In this document: piece by piece, positions 18,094-26,178 of the stretch
Layout of the letters: each line of letters opens with the position of its first letter
Position numbering within the stretch: position 1 is the stretch's first letter
NCBI GenBank assembly: GCA_022844015.1
Contig: JALHMO010000061.1
Span: forward strand, 1 to 38,911
Source: Reyranella sp.
GTDB lineage: Bacteria > Pseudomonadota > Alphaproteobacteria > Reyranellales > Reyranellaceae
DNA length: 38,911 nucleotides
Direction of reading: 5' to 3'
Program-made: the position numbers and the translations under genes
Notes under the pieces: generated by a model
Databases searched by the model: none
Seen by the model: only the letters and a program-made list of their open reading frames with translations
What the model was told of the DNA's origin: nothing

Positions 18094-19130
18094 AGCTCGA
18101 TCTTTCCCGCCCCTCGTGGGCCGAACGCCTGCCCCCGGCGCGGTCGGTTGCGGGTGACGCACCGGTCGCCGCCTGTGCCTTCAATCGCGACGGATCCGTC
18201 GTGGCCTTCGCGTTGGGCGACGGGCGCGTCCGCCTGCTGCCGGCCGACCTCGGCGCCACGCCGCCGGAGGCGGCAGCCCCGGTCCATGGCGGCGTCGCGC
18301 TGAGCCTGGTCGCCGATCCATCGGGCGACGGCTTCGTGAGCGGCGGCGACGATGGCCGCCTGCTGCGCCACGGCACGGACGGCTCCACGAGCGAGATTGC
18401 CAGCTACAAGGGCAGGTGGATCGAGCACCTGGCCGCCCATCGCAACGGCATCATCGCTGCCGCCGTAGGGCGCAACGTCGTCGTCGTCGAGGGCGGCGCC
18501 ATCCGCGAGCTCGGGCCCCACCAGAGCACGGTCGCCGGCATTGATTTCAACAAGGACGGCGGTCGCGTCGCCTGCGCCCACTATGGCGGCGTCACGGTGT
18601 GGAGCCTCGGCCAAGCCAACCTGCCGCCGCGCCTGTTCGCCTGGCGCGGCAGCCACGTGGCGTTGAAATGGAGCAGCGACGGCCGGTTCATCGCCACCGG
18701 CACGCAGGAAAACGACATCCATGTCTGGCGCATCGCCCAGGCGACCGACATGCGCATGCAGGGCTATCCCGCCAAGGTGAAGTCGCTCGCCTGGGCGTCC
18801 AACTCGCGTTTCCTCTGCACCTCGGCACAAGCGGTCTTCACGGCCTGGCCATTCGCCGGCAAGGGGCCGGAAGGCAAGCCGCCCGTCCAGTTCGGCTCAG
18901 AAGGCGCCGGCCTGATGACCGTCGTCGCAACGCAAGGCACGTCGGATTTCGTCGCCGCCGGCTTCGATTCGGGCGAGGTGCAGCTCGGCGACCTCAAGAG
19001 CCGTCGCTCGGCCGTGCTGAAGATGGCCGACGGCTCTGAGGTGACGTCACTCGCCTGGTCGCCGGATGGCGGAAAGCTCGCGATCGGCAACGAGCGTGGT
19101 GACCTCATACTCCTCGACCTCGGGCGCTGA
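18090..19130 (+). CDS. WD40-repeat beta-propeller protein coupled to the CobW GTPase
   Basis: A 346-residue protein with recurring beta-propeller blades, for example CAFNRDGSVVAFALGDGRVRL, ALKWSSDGRFIATGTQENDIHVW and SLAWSPDGGKLAIGNERGDLILL. About seven blades are expected. There is no signal peptide, so it is likely cytoplasmic. The GTG start at 18090 overlaps the CobW stop by 4 bases. The pairing of a COG0523 GTPase with a WD40 protein suggests a scaffold or client-docking partner for metal delivery. That is inference from position; WD40 domains carry no catalytic motif. Confidence 0.85.
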   Translation: MKLDLSRPSWAERLPPARSVAGDAPVAACAFNRDGSVVAFALGDGRVRLLPADLGATPPEAAAPVHGGVALSLVADPSGDGFVSGGDDGRLLRHGTDGSTSEIASYKGRWIEHLAAHRNGIIAAAVGRNVVVVEGGAIRELGPHQSTVAGIDFNKDGGRVACAHYGGVTVWSLGQANLPPRLFAWRGSHVALKWSSDGRFIATGTQENDIHVWRIAQATDMRMQGYPAKVKSLAWASNSRFLCTSAQAVFTAWPFAGKGPEGKPPVQFGSEGAGLMTVVATQGTSDFVAAGFDSGEVQLGDLKSRRSAVLKMADGSEVTSLAWSPDGGKLAIGNERGDLILLDLGR

Positions 19131-19198
19131 GACGTTCCGATGCCACGGGCGCCAGCCCTGAGCGACGGCGAAGGGTCTCGACCGCTCGTTCTCTTCGT

Positions 19199-19271
19199 CT
19201 TCTGGACCGCGAGCGTCCCGCTCGCTCATGCTCATGAATCTTGGGCGAGCGGGACGCTCGCGGTCCAGAAG
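19199..19271. repeat. Perfect 27-bp inverted repeat between convergent genes
   Basis: The arms at 19199-19225 and 19245-19271 are exact reverse complements, with a 19-base loop. It sits between the WD40 stop (19130) and the Bcr/CflA stop (19300), so it could act as a two-way transcription barrier. A related single arm (24 of 27 matches to the right arm) occurs at 35644-35670, indicating a dispersed genomic repeat. Confidence 0.85.
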
Positions 19272-19299
19272 AGCATGAGTGGCGCCGAAGGCGCCCTGG

Positions 19300-20508
19300 C
19301 TACCCGCGCCGTACCAGCACCCGGTGCGAGAGCAGGCACAGGATGCCGGCGATGCCCATGGCGGCGACCATCGGCAGGATCGTGCCGTCGAAGAACTGGC
19401 CGACCATGGCGCCGAACACGGCGCCGATGCCGAACTGCATCACGCCCATCAGCGACGATGCCGTGCCGGCCATGTGCGGATAGCGTTGCAGCGCCATCGC
19501 CATCGAGTTGGGACCGATCAGGCTGATGGTGGCGATCTGCGGCCCGATGCACAGGACGAACGGCCACATGCCGATGTTGCCGTAGCGCGCCTCGATGACG
19601 CCCAGCACCAGGGCGGCCGAGCCGGCGACCGCCGGCACGATCACCGCGTAACGTAGAATGCTTCCAGCGCCGAACTTGCGCACGAAGCGAGCGTTGAGCA
19701 GGCTGCCCACTGTCATGAACACGACCATGCCGCCGAAGATCAGGCCGAACTGCTGCGGCGACACGCCATAGCGCTCGATGAAGACGAACGGCGAGCCCGA
19801 CAGGAAGGACAGGAGCGCGGAGAACTGGAAAGTGCCGGTTAAGGCGTAGCCCATGAAGGCGCGATGGCGAAACAGCTCGCCGAAGCGCCGCAAAATGGAC
19901 GACAGCACCAGCGGCTGGCGATACTCCGGCCGCAAGGTCTCGGGCAGCAGCAGCCAGGCGGCGGCGAGCCCGATGACCCCGACCCCGGCCAGCACCCAGA
20001 AGATGGCGCGCCAGCCCAGGAACCACAGCACTTGGCCGCCGATCAGCGGCGCCAGCATCGGCGCGATCGAGGTGCAGGCCATCATCAGCGACATGGCGCG
20101 CGCCGCCTGGTCGCGCTCGGCGAGATCGCGCACCATTGTACGCGCCAGGACGACGCCGGCGCAGGCGGCGAGCCCCTGCAGGAAGCGCAGCAGGATGAGA
20201 TGCCCCGCCTCGACGGCAAAGGCGCAGCCGGCGCTGGCCACGATGTAGATCGCGAGGCCGCCCAGGATCACCGGCCGACGGCCGAAGCGATCGCCGGCCG
20301 GGCCGTAGAAGATCTGGCCGGCGCCGAAGGCGATCATGAAGGCCGACAGCGTGAGCTGGATGTCCCCGGCCGTGCCGCGGAGATCGACGGCAATCACCGG
20401 CAGTGCCGGCAGGTACATGTCGATCGACAGCGGCGTGAAGGACGACAGCAGCGCCAGCACCCCCAGGAGCACGGGCGTCAAGGTGGGGCGGGTGGCGGTC
20501 TGGGTCAT
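19300..20508 (-). CDS. Bcr/CflA-family multidrug efflux MFS transporter
   Basis: A 402-residue drug:H+ antiporter-type MFS protein of 12 helices. It shows the family's first-helix motif DMYLPALPVIAVDL, then DRFGRRPVILGG after helix 2 (motif A) and LRFLQGLAACAGVVLARTMVRDL in helix 4 (motif C region). The ATG at 20508 is preferred over one at 20532 because a minus-strand TATAGA (20524-20519) sits just upstream of it. Substrates are unknown; the family exports bicyclomycin, chloramphenicol-type and sulfonamide compounds. The gene is divergent from the ThiF/MoeB gene. Confidence 0.88.
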   Translation of the reverse strand: MTQTATRPTLTPVLLGVLALLSSFTPLSIDMYLPALPVIAVDLRGTAGDIQLTLSAFMIAFGAGQIFYGPAGDRFGRRPVILGGLAIYIVASAGCAFAVEAGHLILLRFLQGLAACAGVVLARTMVRDLAERDQAARAMSLMMACTSIAPMLAPLIGGQVLWFLGWRAIFWVLAGVGVIGLAAAWLLLPETLRPEYRQPLVLSSILRRFGELFRHRAFMGYALTGTFQFSALLSFLSGSPFVFIERYGVSPQQFGLIFGGMVVFMTVGSLLNARFVRKFGAGSILRYAVIVPAVAGSAALVLGVIEARYGNIGMWPFVLCIGPQIATISLIGPNSMAMALQRYPHMAGTASSLMGVMQFGIGAVFGAMVGQFFDGTILPMVAAMGIAGILCLLSHRVLVRRG

Positions 20509-20518
20509 GCGGGCCGGC

Positions 20519-20540
20519 TCTATAGCCGACATGCTATAAG
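20519..20540. promoter_or_regulatory. Compact divergent promoter with two -10-like hexamers
   Basis: A TATAGC-N6-GCTATA inverted repeat (20521-20538) provides TATAAG on the plus strand (20535-20540, six bases before the ThiF/MoeB ATG at 20547) and TATAGA on the minus strand (20524-20519, ten bases before the Bcr/CflA ATG at 20508). The spacing implies leaderless or nearly leaderless mRNAs in both directions. No good -35 element is visible. Confidence 0.45.
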
Positions 20541-20546
20541 CGGGCC

Positions 20547-21335
20547 ATGACCTCGCTGCCGGACCTCACCGAGCCGCAAATCCGCCGCTACGCCCGGCAC
20601 ATCGTATTGGCCGAGATCGGCGGCATTGGCCAGGCGCGGCTGATCGCCGCCCGTGCGCTGGTGCTCGGGGCAGGCGGGCTCGGTGCGCCCCTGCTGCAAT
20701 ATCTCGCCGCTGCCGGCATCGGCACGCTGGGCGTCATCGACCACGACCGGGTCGACCTGTCCAACCTGCAGCGCCAGGTCATCCATCGCACCGCCGATGT
20801 CGGCCTCGCCAAGGTCGAGAGCGCGCGCCGGGCGCTCCTCGACATCAACCCCGAGATCGCCGTGATCGCCCACCACGAGCGGCTCGAGCCGGGCAACGCC
20901 GAGCGCATCGTCGCGGGCTATGACATCGTGGCCGACGGCAGCGACAATTTCGCCACCCGCTATCTCCTGAACGACGTCTGCCATCGCCTGCGCAAGCCGC
21001 TGGTTTCCGCCGCCATCCTGCGCTTCGACGGCCAGCTCTCGACCTACAAGGCGTGGCAGGGCGACGGCCATCCCTGCCTGCGCTGCATTTTCCCCGAGGC
21101 GCCGTCGGAGGACGCCGTGCCGAGCTGCGCGCAGGCCGGCGTGCTGGGCGCGCTGGCCGGCACCCTGGGCGCCATGCAGGCGACCGAGGTGGTGAAGGAG
21201 CTGCTCGGCATCGGGCAGTCGCTGTCGGGCCGCCTCGTTCTCTACGACGCGCTGGCCGGCAGCTTCGACGAGATCGCGATCGCCAAGCGTCCCGATTGCC
21301 CGACCTGCGGGGCGCGGCCCGGCAGGACGGCATGA
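20547..21335 (+). CDS. ThiF/MoeB/HesA-family sulfur-carrier adenylyltransferase
   Basis: A 262-residue E1-like enzyme that adenylates the C-terminal Gly-Gly of a small sulfur carrier (MoaD or ThiS type). It shows RYARHIVLAEIG at the N-terminus, ALVLGAGGLGAPLLQYLAAAG (ATP-binding loop), DLSNLQRQVIHR, the adenylation Asp in DGSDNFATRYLLN, PSCAQAGVLG, and two CxxC zinc pairs (CLRC and CPTC). The protein is MoeB-sized with no C-terminal rhodanese domain. Choice between molybdopterin, thiamine or another pathway is not possible here. Its ATGA stop overlaps a DsrE-like gene. Confidence 0.9.
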   Translation: MTSLPDLTEPQIRRYARHIVLAEIGGIGQARLIAARALVLGAGGLGAPLLQYLAAAGIGTLGVIDHDRVDLSNLQRQVIHRTADVGLAKVESARRALLDINPEIAVIAHHERLEPGNAERIVAGYDIVADGSDNFATRYLLNDVCHRLRKPLVSAAILRFDGQLSTYKAWQGDGHPCLRCIFPEAPSEDAVPSCAQAGVLGALAGTLGAMQATEVVKELLGIGQSLSGRLVLYDALAGSFDEIAIAKRPDCPTCGARPGRTA

Positions 21336-21724
21336 CTCCCGACGGCGGCATCTCGGTGATCGTGCGCGCCGGCGACTACGAGAGCGTGCACTATGGCCTG
21401 GCGCTCGCCGCCGCCGCCCTGGCGGTCAACAAACCGGCCGTCCTGTTCTTCACCATGGCCGGCATCCGCGCGCTCAGCCGTCCGCCGCCGCGGCTCGACG
21501 GCTGGGCGCGCGACGCCGCCAATCGCGAGCGCGGGGTCGGCGACTTCGAGACCCTGCTGCAGGCCTGCGTCGAGCTCGGCGCCCGCTTCATCGTGTGCGA
21601 GATGGGCTTGCGCTCGCTCGACATCGACCGCGCCAGCCTGCGCGCCGACGTACCCTTCACGGTCGCGGGCATCGTGACCCTGCTGGAGGAGACCCGGCCG
21701 GGCATGCACCTGGTGACGCTGTAG
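21332..21724 (+). CDS. DsrE/DsrF-like small sulfur-relay family protein
   Basis: A 130-residue alpha/beta protein with the DsrE-like layout: a beta strand (GISVIVRAGD), YESVHYGLALAAAALAVNKPAVLFFTMAGI, and a later strand with a single conserved-position Cys (RFIVCEMGLRSLDI). Family members act as sulfur carriers (TusD/DsrE) or are of unknown function. The 4-base overlap with the ThiF/MoeB gene argues that the two act together in sulfur activation or transfer. The assignment is at fold-family level only. Confidence 0.7.
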   Translation: MTPDGGISVIVRAGDYESVHYGLALAAAALAVNKPAVLFFTMAGIRALSRPPPRLDGWARDAANRERGVGDFETLLQACVELGARFIVCEMGLRSLDIDRASLRADVPFTVAGIVTLLEETRPGMHLVTL

Positions 21725-21851
21725 GGCGACGCAGAGCGCTTGCGAATGCACTGCCATGTGATCGAGCCGCCGGCGCGCTGGGGATAGTTGACGCAACGGG
21801 CACCTTCCGCCCGGCTGTTCCGGCCCAGTGGAATGTGCTCTAGGAGAGTCC

Positions 21852-22826
21852 ATGAAATCGGCTTACGACGTGCTCGGCATCGGCAACGCCATCGTCGACG
21901 TCCTCTCGCGCACCGACGAGGCATTCCTCGGCCAGCATGGCCTGGTCAAGGGCAGCATGATGCTGATCGACGAGGAGCGCGCCGAGTCGCTCTACGACGC
22001 GATGGGCCCGGCGATCGAGGTGTCGGGCGGCTCGTGCGGCAACACCATGGCCGGCATCGCCTCGTTCGGCGGCAAGGGCGCCTACATCGGCAAGGTGCGC
22101 AACGACCAGCTGGGCACCGTGTTCGGCCACGACCTGAAGTCGATCGGCGTCGCCTTCGACACGCCGAAGGCCAGGAGCGGACCGTCGACGGCGCGCTGCC
22201 TGATCCTGATCACGCCCGATGCGCAGCGCACCATGAACACCTATCTCGGCGCCTGCACCGGCCTCGGCCCCTCCGACATCGACCCCGCGCTGGTCGGCTC
22301 GGCCGCGGTGACCTACGTCGAGGGCTACCTGTGGGACGCGCCGGCCGCCAAGCAGGCGGTGCTGAAGGCGTTCGAGGCCGCCCATGCGCAGGACCGGCTG
22401 GTGTCGATCACCTTGTCCGATTCGTTCTGCGTGCACCGTTATCGCGACGAGTTCCGCGACCTGGTGCGCACCAGGATCGACATCCTGTTCGGCAACGAGG
22501 CCGAGATCAAAGCCCTCTACCAGGTCGAATCGTTCGACGAGGCGATGGAGGCGGTGCGGCGCGAGGCAAGGATCGCCGTCCTGACGCGCAGCGAGAAAGG
22601 CTCGGTCGTGGTCAAGGGAAGCGAGACCTGGGCCGTGCCGGCGAGCCCCGCCACCCGGATCGTCGACACCACCGGGGCCGGCGATCTCTACGCCGCGGGC
22701 TTCCTGTTCGGCTTCACGCACGGCAAGCCGCTCGCCGAGTGCGCGCGGCTGGGCGGCGTTGCCGCGGCGGAGGTCATCTCCCATGTCGGCGCGCGTCCCG
22801 AGCAGGCGTTGCGCGAGCTGATTTGA
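21852..22826 (+). CDS. PfkB-family carbohydrate/nucleoside kinase (adenosine-kinase-like)
   Basis: A 324-residue ribokinase-fold kinase. It has the N-terminal GIGNAIVDVLSRTDEAFL, the GGSCGNTMAGIASFGG substrate region (PfkB signature 1) and DTTGAGDLYAAGFLFG (signature 2, with the catalytic Asp in GAGD). The overall pattern resembles bacterial proteins annotated as adenosine kinases, but the sugar or nucleoside substrate cannot be settled from sequence. ATG at 21852 follows TAGGAGAG, a clear ribosome site. The stop overlaps the TTG start of ampG. Confidence 0.88.
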   Translation: MKSAYDVLGIGNAIVDVLSRTDEAFLGQHGLVKGSMMLIDEERAESLYDAMGPAIEVSGGSCGNTMAGIASFGGKGAYIGKVRNDQLGTVFGHDLKSIGVAFDTPKARSGPSTARCLILITPDAQRTMNTYLGACTGLGPSDIDPALVGSAAVTYVEGYLWDAPAAKQAVLKAFEAAHAQDRLVSITLSDSFCVHRYRDEFRDLVRTRIDILFGNEAEIKALYQVESFDEAMEAVRREARIAVLTRSEKGSVVVKGSETWAVPASPATRIVDTTGAGDLYAAGFLFGFTHGKPLAECARLGGVAAAEVISHVGARPEQALRELI

Positions 22827-24133
22827 GCCTCGCCCAGAGCGCGCAGTCGACCTGGGACCGCTGGGTCAAGGCGGCCGAGGTCTATCGCGACCGCCGCCAG
22901 CTCATCATCCTGCTGATGGGCTACTCGAGCGGCATGCCGTTCCTGCTGACCAGCGCCGTGCTGAGCTACTGGATGACCAAGGTCGGCGTCGACCTGACGA
23001 CGATCGGCATCTTCGTGCTGGTCGGCACGCCCTACGCCTTCAAGTTCGTCTGGGCGCCGCTGGTCGACCAGCTGCCGCTGCCCGGGATCGACCGATGGCT
23101 CGGACGGCGGCGCAGCTGGATGCTGCTCGCGCAGGCGGGCGTGCTGGCCTCGACCTTGGCGCTGGCGTGGAGCGATCCGGTGCAGACGCCGTGGTTCACC
23201 GCCGCGGCCGCCTTCGCCATTGCCTTCTTCTCGGCAACCCAGGACATCGCCGTCGATGCCTATCGCATCGAGATCCTGAACGACGACGAGCAGGGTGCCG
23301 GCTCGGCCACCACCCAGCTCGGCTACCGAATGGCGCTGTGGATCGTCGATGCCATGGCGCTGCTGCTGCCGACCATCCTGCCCTGGCCGCTGGTGCTGAG
23401 CGCCATCGCCTGCCTGATCGTCGTCGGCATCGTCACCACCTTCTTCGCCACCGAGCCGAAGGCCGACCGGCCGATCATCGCCTCGACCGGCGCGTGGGTC
23501 AACCAGGCCCTAGTCCGGCCGTTCGCCGAGTTCCTCGCCTATCGCGGCTGGGTCGTCATCCTGCTGTTCGCGCTCCTTTACAAATACGGCGACGCGCTGG
23601 GCGGCAGCATGGCGCGGCCGTTCTACGTGGCGCTCGGCTTCACCGGGCCGGAGATCTTCGGCGTCACCAAGAGCTTCGGCGTGGCGGCGACCATCCTGGG
23701 CGGGCTGACGGGCGGCATCGTCGTCGCCCGCTACGGGCTGTTCAGGGCGCTGCTGGTCGGCGGCATCCTGCAGGCGATCACCAACCTGCTGTTCTCGTGG
23801 CAGGCCTTCGCCGGGCACAACATCGTCGTCCTGACGCTCGCCATCAGCGCCGACAACTTCACCGGCGCGCTGGGATCGATCGCGTTCGTCGCCTATCTCT
23901 CGAGCCTGTGCACATCGGGCATGGCCGGCACCCAGTATGCGCTGCTGACCTCGCTGATGGCGTTCGGCCGCACCACCCTGTCGGCCGGCAGCGGCTGGCT
24001 CGCCGCCAGCGTCGGCTGGCCGACCTTCTGGCTCGCCACCACCCTGCTCGCCATCCCCGGCCTGCTGCTGCTGCTCTGGCTGTGGCGCATCGCGCAAAAG
24101 GAAACCCCTCCTTCCACGGGGAAGGAGGGGTGA
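22823..24133 (+). CDS. ampG: AmpG-family muropeptide permease
   Basis: A 436-residue MFS transporter with the AmpG features: MGYSSGMPFLLTSAVLSYWM in helix 1, FKFVWAPLVDQLPLP, FSATQDIAVDAYRIE in the fourth-helix region and LGGSMARPFY. AmpG imports anhydromuropeptides for peptidoglycan recycling and beta-lactamase induction. The best start is TTG at 22823, which overlaps the kinase stop (TTGA); no ATG precedes the conserved N-terminus. The last ten codons are encoded by a perfect 11-bp hairpin repeat (24105-24130), so the C-terminus seems to have been formed by an intergenic repeat. Confidence 0.88.
   Translation: MSLAQSAQSTWDRWVKAAEVYRDRRQLIILLMGYSSGMPFLLTSAVLSYWMTKVGVDLTTIGIFVLVGTPYAFKFVWAPLVDQLPLPGIDRWLGRRRSWMLLAQAGVLASTLALAWSDPVQTPWFTAAAAFAIAFFSATQDIAVDAYRIEILNDDEQGAGSATTQLGYRMALWIVDAMALLLPTILPWPLVLSAIACLIVVGIVTTFFATEPKADRPIIASTGAWVNQALVRPFAEFLAYRGWVVILLFALLYKYGDALGGSMARPFYVALGFTGPEIFGVTKSFGVAATILGGLTGGIVVARYGLFRALLVGGILQAITNLLFSWQAFAGHNIVVLTLAISADNFTGALGSIAFVAYLSSLCTSGMAGTQYALLTSLMAFGRTTLSAGSGWLAASVGWPTFWLATTLLAIPGLLLLLWLWRIAQKETPPSTGKEG
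24105..24130. repeat. 11-bp stem hairpin inside the 3' end of ampG
   Basis: The perfect arms CCCCTCCTTCC and GGAAGGAGGGG have a 4-base loop and end directly before the TGA of ampG. The repeat supplies the last codons of the protein and may also act as a 3' stem-loop of the mRNA. Confidence 0.75.
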
Positions 24134-24299
24134 GTAATGCGGCGACGGCTATCGTCCGTGCCGGGGGAACCGGCCCGTTCCGCGGCGAGGCGTGGGGCTG
24201 CCGGCCAGGAACGAGCACCGTCCGTTTAGCGATCCGAGGCTACGGGAGCGTTACCGGCGATGTGGATAAGTTGCTCGGGGCGGCGCTCTTCTCATTTTC

Positions 24300-24335
24300 C
24301 TCCTATGAAAATGCGCTGGGAGCGCGCCACTGGTG
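24300..24335. repeat. Right copy of the 36-bp inverted repeat (partner at 1-36)
   Basis: Exact reverse complement of the first 36 bases of the window. A shorter relative of the GCGCCACT part recurs at 24389-24410. Confidence 0.85.
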
Positions 24336-24482
24336 GCGGAGTAAACTCCGCCAAAGTGGCGCTCATGGGATGTGTAGTCACAAGAAGAGCGCCACTGGAG
24401 TGGCGCGCTCCCAGCCATGAGCTTCCCTCTCGCAGCGCCACCATTTTCTCAGCATCGTGGTGCGCGCCGGCGTGCTGGGGGT

Positions 24483-24636
24483 CTCCCCAGCGAAGCTGGG
24501 GAGGTGTCCGCTTATGGCGATTTTGGCCGAAGGCCAAAACGCCTATGCGGGCGGAGGGGTCATGAGCAGCGGGACTGGGGCTCAAGACCCCTCCGTCTCG
24601 GATTACCGAGACACCTCCCCAGCGAAGCTGGGGAGG
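24483..24636. repeat. Composite palindromic element, second copy of the 128-246 modules
   Basis: CTCCCCAGC-GAA-GCTGGGGAG hairpins stand at both ends (24483-24503 and 24614-24636). Between them are a TTTTGGCC/GGCCAAAA hairpin (24521-24539), the GGAGGGGTC...GACCCCTCC pair (24553-24594) and GTCTCGG/CCGAGAC (24595-24612). The outer and GGAGGGGTC modules match those at 128-246, while the intervening hairpins differ, as if modules were exchangeable. Confidence 0.75.
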
Positions 24637-24696
24637 CGGATGAGAAGAGCGCCCCGGGCAGATCCGCTCGGGACGACGGGAAAATGAATGAGCGCC

Positions 24697-25434
24697 TCAA
24701 CCCGGCGTGACGTCGAGGGCGTAGCCTGCCGCCCGCACGGTGCGAATGAGGTCGGCGCGCTGGTCGCCATTGAGCGCGATGCGCAGGCGGCGGATATGGA
24801 CGTCGACGGTGCGGGCCTCGACATAGACGTCCTTGCCCCACACCGAGTCGAGCAGCTGCTCGCGCGAGAACACGCGGCCGGGATGCTCCATGAAATGTCG
24901 CAGCAGGCGGAACTCCGTCGGGCCGAGATGGACCGGCTTGCCGCCGCGGGTCACCCGGTGGGCCACAAGATCCATGACGATATCGGAATAGGACAGCGCC
25001 TCGTCGGCCAGCGCCGGACGGATGCGACGCAGCACGGCGCGGATGCGCGCCACCAGCTCGGTGGGCGAGAACGGCTTGGGGACGTAGTCGTCGGCGCCAG
25101 CGTCGAGGCCGCGCACGCGATCGCCTTCCTCGCTGCGCGCGGTCAGCATGATGATCGGCAGGTTGGCGGTCAACGTCTGGCGGCGCAGCTGGCGGCACAC
25201 CTCGATGCCCGACATCAGGGGCAGCATCCAGTCGAGCAGGACGAGGTCGGGCATGTCCTCCTGCACCAGGGTGAGCGCCTCCTCGCCGTCGTGGGCGACG
25301 GATACGCGAAAGCCCGACTGCTCGAGATTGTAGCGCAGCAGCTCGACCAGGGCGGTCTCGTCCTCGACGATCAGCACGTGCGGTTTCACCGACGACGTCT
25401 GGACATCGCGTCGTGCGGCCGCCTGCGCCGTCAT
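24697..25434 (-). CDS. phoB: Phosphate-regulon response regulator PhoB
   Basis: A 245-residue OmpR-class response regulator. The receiver domain has VLIVEDE, the phosphoacceptor Asp68 in LVLLDWMLP, the conserved Thr in IIMLTAR and Lys in YVPKPFSPTEL. A C-terminal winged helix follows (LGPTEFRLLRHFMEHPGRVFSREQLL, DVHIRRLR), which binds Pho boxes. ATG at 25434 starts two bases after the phoU stop. A short N-terminal extension of about 17 residues precedes the usual PhoB start; a GTG at Val16 would remove it. It is the last gene of the pst-pho cluster. Confidence 0.93.
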   Translation of the reverse strand: MTAQAAARRDVQTSSVKPHVLIVEDETALVELLRYNLEQSGFRVSVAHDGEEALTLVQEDMPDLVLLDWMLPLMSGIEVCRQLRRQTLTANLPIIMLTARSEEGDRVRGLDAGADDYVPKPFSPTELVARIRAVLRRIRPALADEALSYSDIVMDLVAHRVTRGGKPVHLGPTEFRLLRHFMEHPGRVFSREQLLDSVWGKDVYVEARTVDVHIRRLRIALNGDQRADLIRTVRAAGYALDVTPG

Positions 25435-25436
25435 GC

Positions 25437-26147
25437 TCACGGTGCGCTGCCCGCGGCGTAGAGGGCAGCGCTGCCCTTGGGCCGCGCCTCCTCGAAGCCG
25501 TGCCCGGCGGTGCGGAAGCTCACCAGCTCGGCGATGTTGGTGACGTGATCGCCGGCGCGCTCGATGTTCTTGGCCATGAACATGAGATGGGAGCATGCGG
25601 TGATGGTGCGCGGATCCTCCATCATGTAGGTCAGCAGCTCGCGAAACAGGCCGGTGTAGACCTGATCGATCTCCTCGTCGCGCTGCCAGACGTCGCGTGC
25701 CTTGTCGACGTCGCCGTGGGCGAAGGCGTCGAGCACGTCCTTGAGCGCCACCCGGACCAGGCGGCCCAGCCGGTCGATGCCCGAGACGGCAGCCGGCGGT
25801 GGCGTCGTCTGGCTGAGCACGATGCTGCGCTTGGCGTTGTTCTTGGCGTAGTCGGCGATGCGCTCGAGCGCCGCGGCGATCTTGATCGACGACAGGATGA
25901 CCCGGAGGTCGATCGCCATCGGCTGGCGCAGCGCCAGCAGCTTGATCGTCTGCTCCTGCACGGCTTCGTCGAGCGCATCGACCCGCGCGTCATCGCCGAT
26001 CACCTTCTCGGCCGCTTCCGTGTCGCGTGTCCGCAAGGCGACCAGCGACTGCGCCAGCTGGTTTTCCGCGAGGCCGCCCATCTCGCTGATCGTGGCGCTG
26101 AGCCGCTCCAGCTCCTCGTCGAACCGCTTGAGGGTATGTTCGGGCAT
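25437..26147 (-). CDS. phoU: Phosphate transport regulator PhoU
   Basis: A 236-residue all-helical protein with two PhoU repeats, each with the metal-cluster type motif (VDALDEAVQEQTIKLLA in the first, RDEEIDQVYTGLFRELLTYM in the second) and the ALERIADYAKN and NIERAGDHVTNIAE helices. PhoU links the Pst transporter to PhoR and keeps the Pho regulon off when phosphate is plentiful. ATG at 26147 is preferred, with GGAAGAG about 8 bases upstream; a GTG two codons earlier is the alternative. It lies 31 bases after pstB and 2 before phoB. Confidence 0.94.
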   Translation of the reverse strand: MPEHTLKRFDEELERLSATISEMGGLAENQLAQSLVALRTRDTEAAEKVIGDDARVDALDEAVQEQTIKLLALRQPMAIDLRVILSSIKIAAALERIADYAKNNAKRSIVLSQTTPPPAAVSGIDRLGRLVRVALKDVLDAFAHGDVDKARDVWQRDEEIDQVYTGLFRELLTYMMEDPRTITACSHLMFMAKNIERAGDHVTNIAELVSFRTAGHGFEEARPKGSAALYAAGSAP

Positions 26148-26178
26148 TTCCACTCTTCCTTCTCAAATCCAGGCGTGA

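Larger units (their letters stand above)
24134..24696. repeat. 563-base gene-free spacer made of palindromic repeats
   Basis: No gene is seen. It contains the right copy of the window-edge inverted repeat (24300-24335), hairpins at 24335-24352 (8-bp arms) and 24389-24406 (GCGCCACT/AGTGGCGC), and then the composite element at 24483-24636. The first part, 24134-24299, shows no recognisable structure. It separates ampG (+) from phoB (-), which are convergent. Confidence 0.75.
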
